The notes beneath the pieces are model-generated. The model ran no database searches. It worked only from the letters and a program-made list of their open reading frames with translations, and had not been told where the DNA came from. The position numbers were made by a program, and so were the translations under genes. From Pseudohalioglobus sediminis (GTDB taxonomy: Bacteria; Pseudomonadota; Gammaproteobacteria; Pseudomonadales; Halieaceae), in assembly GCF_008370495.1 (NCBI RefSeq), contig NZ_VTUX01000009.1, positions 186,376 to 250,375 on the forward strand: a DNA stretch of 64,000 bases. Reading direction: 5' to 3'. How positions within the stretch are numbered: position 1 is the first letter of the stretch; each line of letters opens with the position of its first letter. Shown here piece after piece: positions 63,106 through 64,000 of the stretch.

Positions 63106-63477
63106 TCAGCCAAATACGTAGAACGCGATCTTGTTACCGTCTGGATCGCGCACGTAGGCACCGTAAAACATGTCGGGGATACGCTGCCCGGGCTCACCCT
63201 CGCAGCTACCGCCCAATGACTTGGCTTTATGGTAGAGCTCGTCCACCTTCTCCTTGCTGGGAGCGGTGATGGCGATCATGTTGCCGTTTCCGGGTTGCGG
63301 GTCACTTTCATTGTAGGGCACGCACACCGCCAGCATTGGCGCATCCATTCCCGTGCCAATAAATGCGATGCGATCCATATCCATAATGACGGAAGCACCC
63401 AGGTCACTAAGCAGGTCCGAGTAGAAGGCTTTCGCCTTTTCCATATCCGTGACGCCAATCGTTACATATCCAATCAT
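63106..63477 (-). CDS. VOC-family (glyoxalase-fold) protein
   Basis: 123 residues, one VOC module pair: 'IGYVTIGVTDMEKAKAFYSDLL', 'MDRIAFIGTGMDAPMLAVC' and 'GAYVRDPDGNKIAFYVFG' (each in part), the last being the family's most typical end. Metal ligands are not clear enough to name an enzyme. Cytoplasmic. The gene precedes the exported unknown by 35 bp. Confidence 0.9.
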   Translation of the reverse strand: MIGYVTIGVTDMEKAKAFYSDLLSDLGASVIMDMDRIAFIGTGMDAPMLAVCVPYNESDPQPGNGNMIAITAPSKEKVDELYHKAKSLGGSCEGEPGQRIPDMFYGAYVRDPDGNKIAFYVFG

Positions 63478-63566
63478 TTCTCACGTGCTCCTCAAGTGAA
63501 TTCCGGAGACAAAGGCTACATGATGTAGCCGGGTAAAGGTAGGGCCTGGGCACACTGGCCAACGCG

Positions 63567-64000
63567 TCAGGGGGCGGTGCCGATCTGAAGGGCCAACTGC
63601 TCCGAATCGAGTTCCTCGGGCCCGCGTTTCACAACGACAAAATGATGCAGGCAATTTATCGAGGCGATGATTCCCGGATGGTAAAGCGACACTTCAAGCA
63701 ATTCGTGAACCAGCTGGTGCAGCGGCTCATCGGCCGACACACCATCGCGGTGGCGAACCAGCAAACTCGCCTTCCAGTCTTCGAGTATGTAGAGTCCGCC
63801 CGGGCGCAAGCGGGGAAACAGGGTTTCGAATGTTACTCGTGAGGGGCCATAGAGGTGCGATGCATCGTCAATCACCAGATCCAGCGTCTGGTCAGCAAAG
63901 GTAGTATCAACCACCTTGACCATTTCCTCCCGATCCGACTGATCAACGCCAAAACAGGTGTGCAAGCTGCTGTGCAGGTCCTGGTCTTTCTTGTAGTGAT
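63567..64000 (-). CDS. Class I SAM-dependent methyltransferase-like protein (partial)
   Basis: The N-terminal end lies beyond the right edge; about 143 residues are visible, beginning 'HYKKDQDLHSSLHTCFGVDQ'. The fragment has the C-terminal half of a Rossmann methyltransferase: 'LDLVIDDASHLYGPSRVTFE', 'LFPRLRPGGLYILEDW', then a helical tail and 'NCLHHFVVVKRGP'. This is like the Methyltransf_24 family, whose members act on sugars or polyketides. The substrate is unknown. Confidence 0.75.
   Translation of the reverse strand, partial: HYKKDQDLHSSLHTCFGVDQSDREEMVKVVDTTFADQTLDLVIDDASHLYGPSRVTFETLFPRLRPGGLYILEDWKASLLVRHRDGVSADEPLHQLVHELLEVSLYHPGIIASINCLHHFVVVKRGPEELDSEQLALQIGTAP

Noticed and set aside
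1-64000. tRNA or rRNA genes
   Set aside because: I looked through intergenic gaps for cloverleaf and T-loop patterns and saw none. I cannot run a covariance model, so a missed short RNA is possible.

Overview
The window looks like a chromosomal piece of a high-GC marine gammaproteobacterium, most probably of the Halieaceae/Cellvibrionales group. I infer this from the protein character, from the pseudomonad-like gene order hisZ-yjeT-hflC-hflK-hflX-hfq-miaA-mutL-amiB-tsaE-nnr-queG-orn-rsgA-psd, and from the wax-ester synthase; no rRNA is present to test it. I see no tRNA, rRNA, phage, integrase or CRISPR array.

Region 1 (1-17.5 kb) is the conserved housekeeping block. A long minus-strand run carries nnr, tsaE, amiB, mutL, miaA, hfq, hflX, hflK, hflC, a DUF2065 protein and a cut hisZ. 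queG diverges from nnr, and orn and psd (minus) flank rsgA (plus). Palindromic REP units of the type GTAGGAGCGGCTACAGCCGC are scattered through this part only. They are densest between rsgA and psd, where they surround a REP-associated tyrosine transposase (RAYT), i.e. a REPtron.

Region 2 (17.5-36.7 kb) is a mosaic of short operons: PhoH-like ATPase, RNase II, asnS with a probable terminator, SDR + SYLF pair, PPOX protein, transglutaminase/TPR lipoprotein, a 43-residue membrane peptide, cysH, an orphan ParA, FKBP isomerase + iron alcohol dehydrogenase, DUF924 and DUF1579-like proteins, a Nudix hydrolase, cinA, pdxH, a GNAT acetyltransferase and a DUF4136 lipoprotein.

Region 3 (36.8-51.3 kb) is the most unusual part. 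Thirteen plus-strand genes, mostly overlapping at stop/start codons, encode almost only envelope proteins: a periplasmic protein with a TonB-C-like end, several lipoproteins, a TPR/PEGA membrane protein, a five-PEGA protein ending in a formylglycine-enzyme fold without its catalytic cysteines, a MotA/TolQ/ExbB channel protein, a cytoplasmic actin-like/FHA-like protein, two paralogous membrane-anchored von Willebrand A proteins and an M48 metalloprotease. The two vWA proteins start with a transmembrane segment that resembles the aspartate-bearing helix of ExbD/TolR. I propose that the cluster builds an ion-driven, envelope-spanning machine with vWA domains in place of the usual TonB/Pal/peptidoglycan partner. 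I do not recognise it as a named system.

Region 4 (51.3-64 kb) returns to ordinary genes: an exported amidohydrolase, DUF2288 protein, MBL hydrolase, dicarboxylate symporter with an overlapping Kazal-type lipoprotein, M20 peptidase + SixA-like phosphatase, CBS protein, tex, wax-ester synthase/DGAT, an exported unknown, a VOC protein and a cut methyltransferase.
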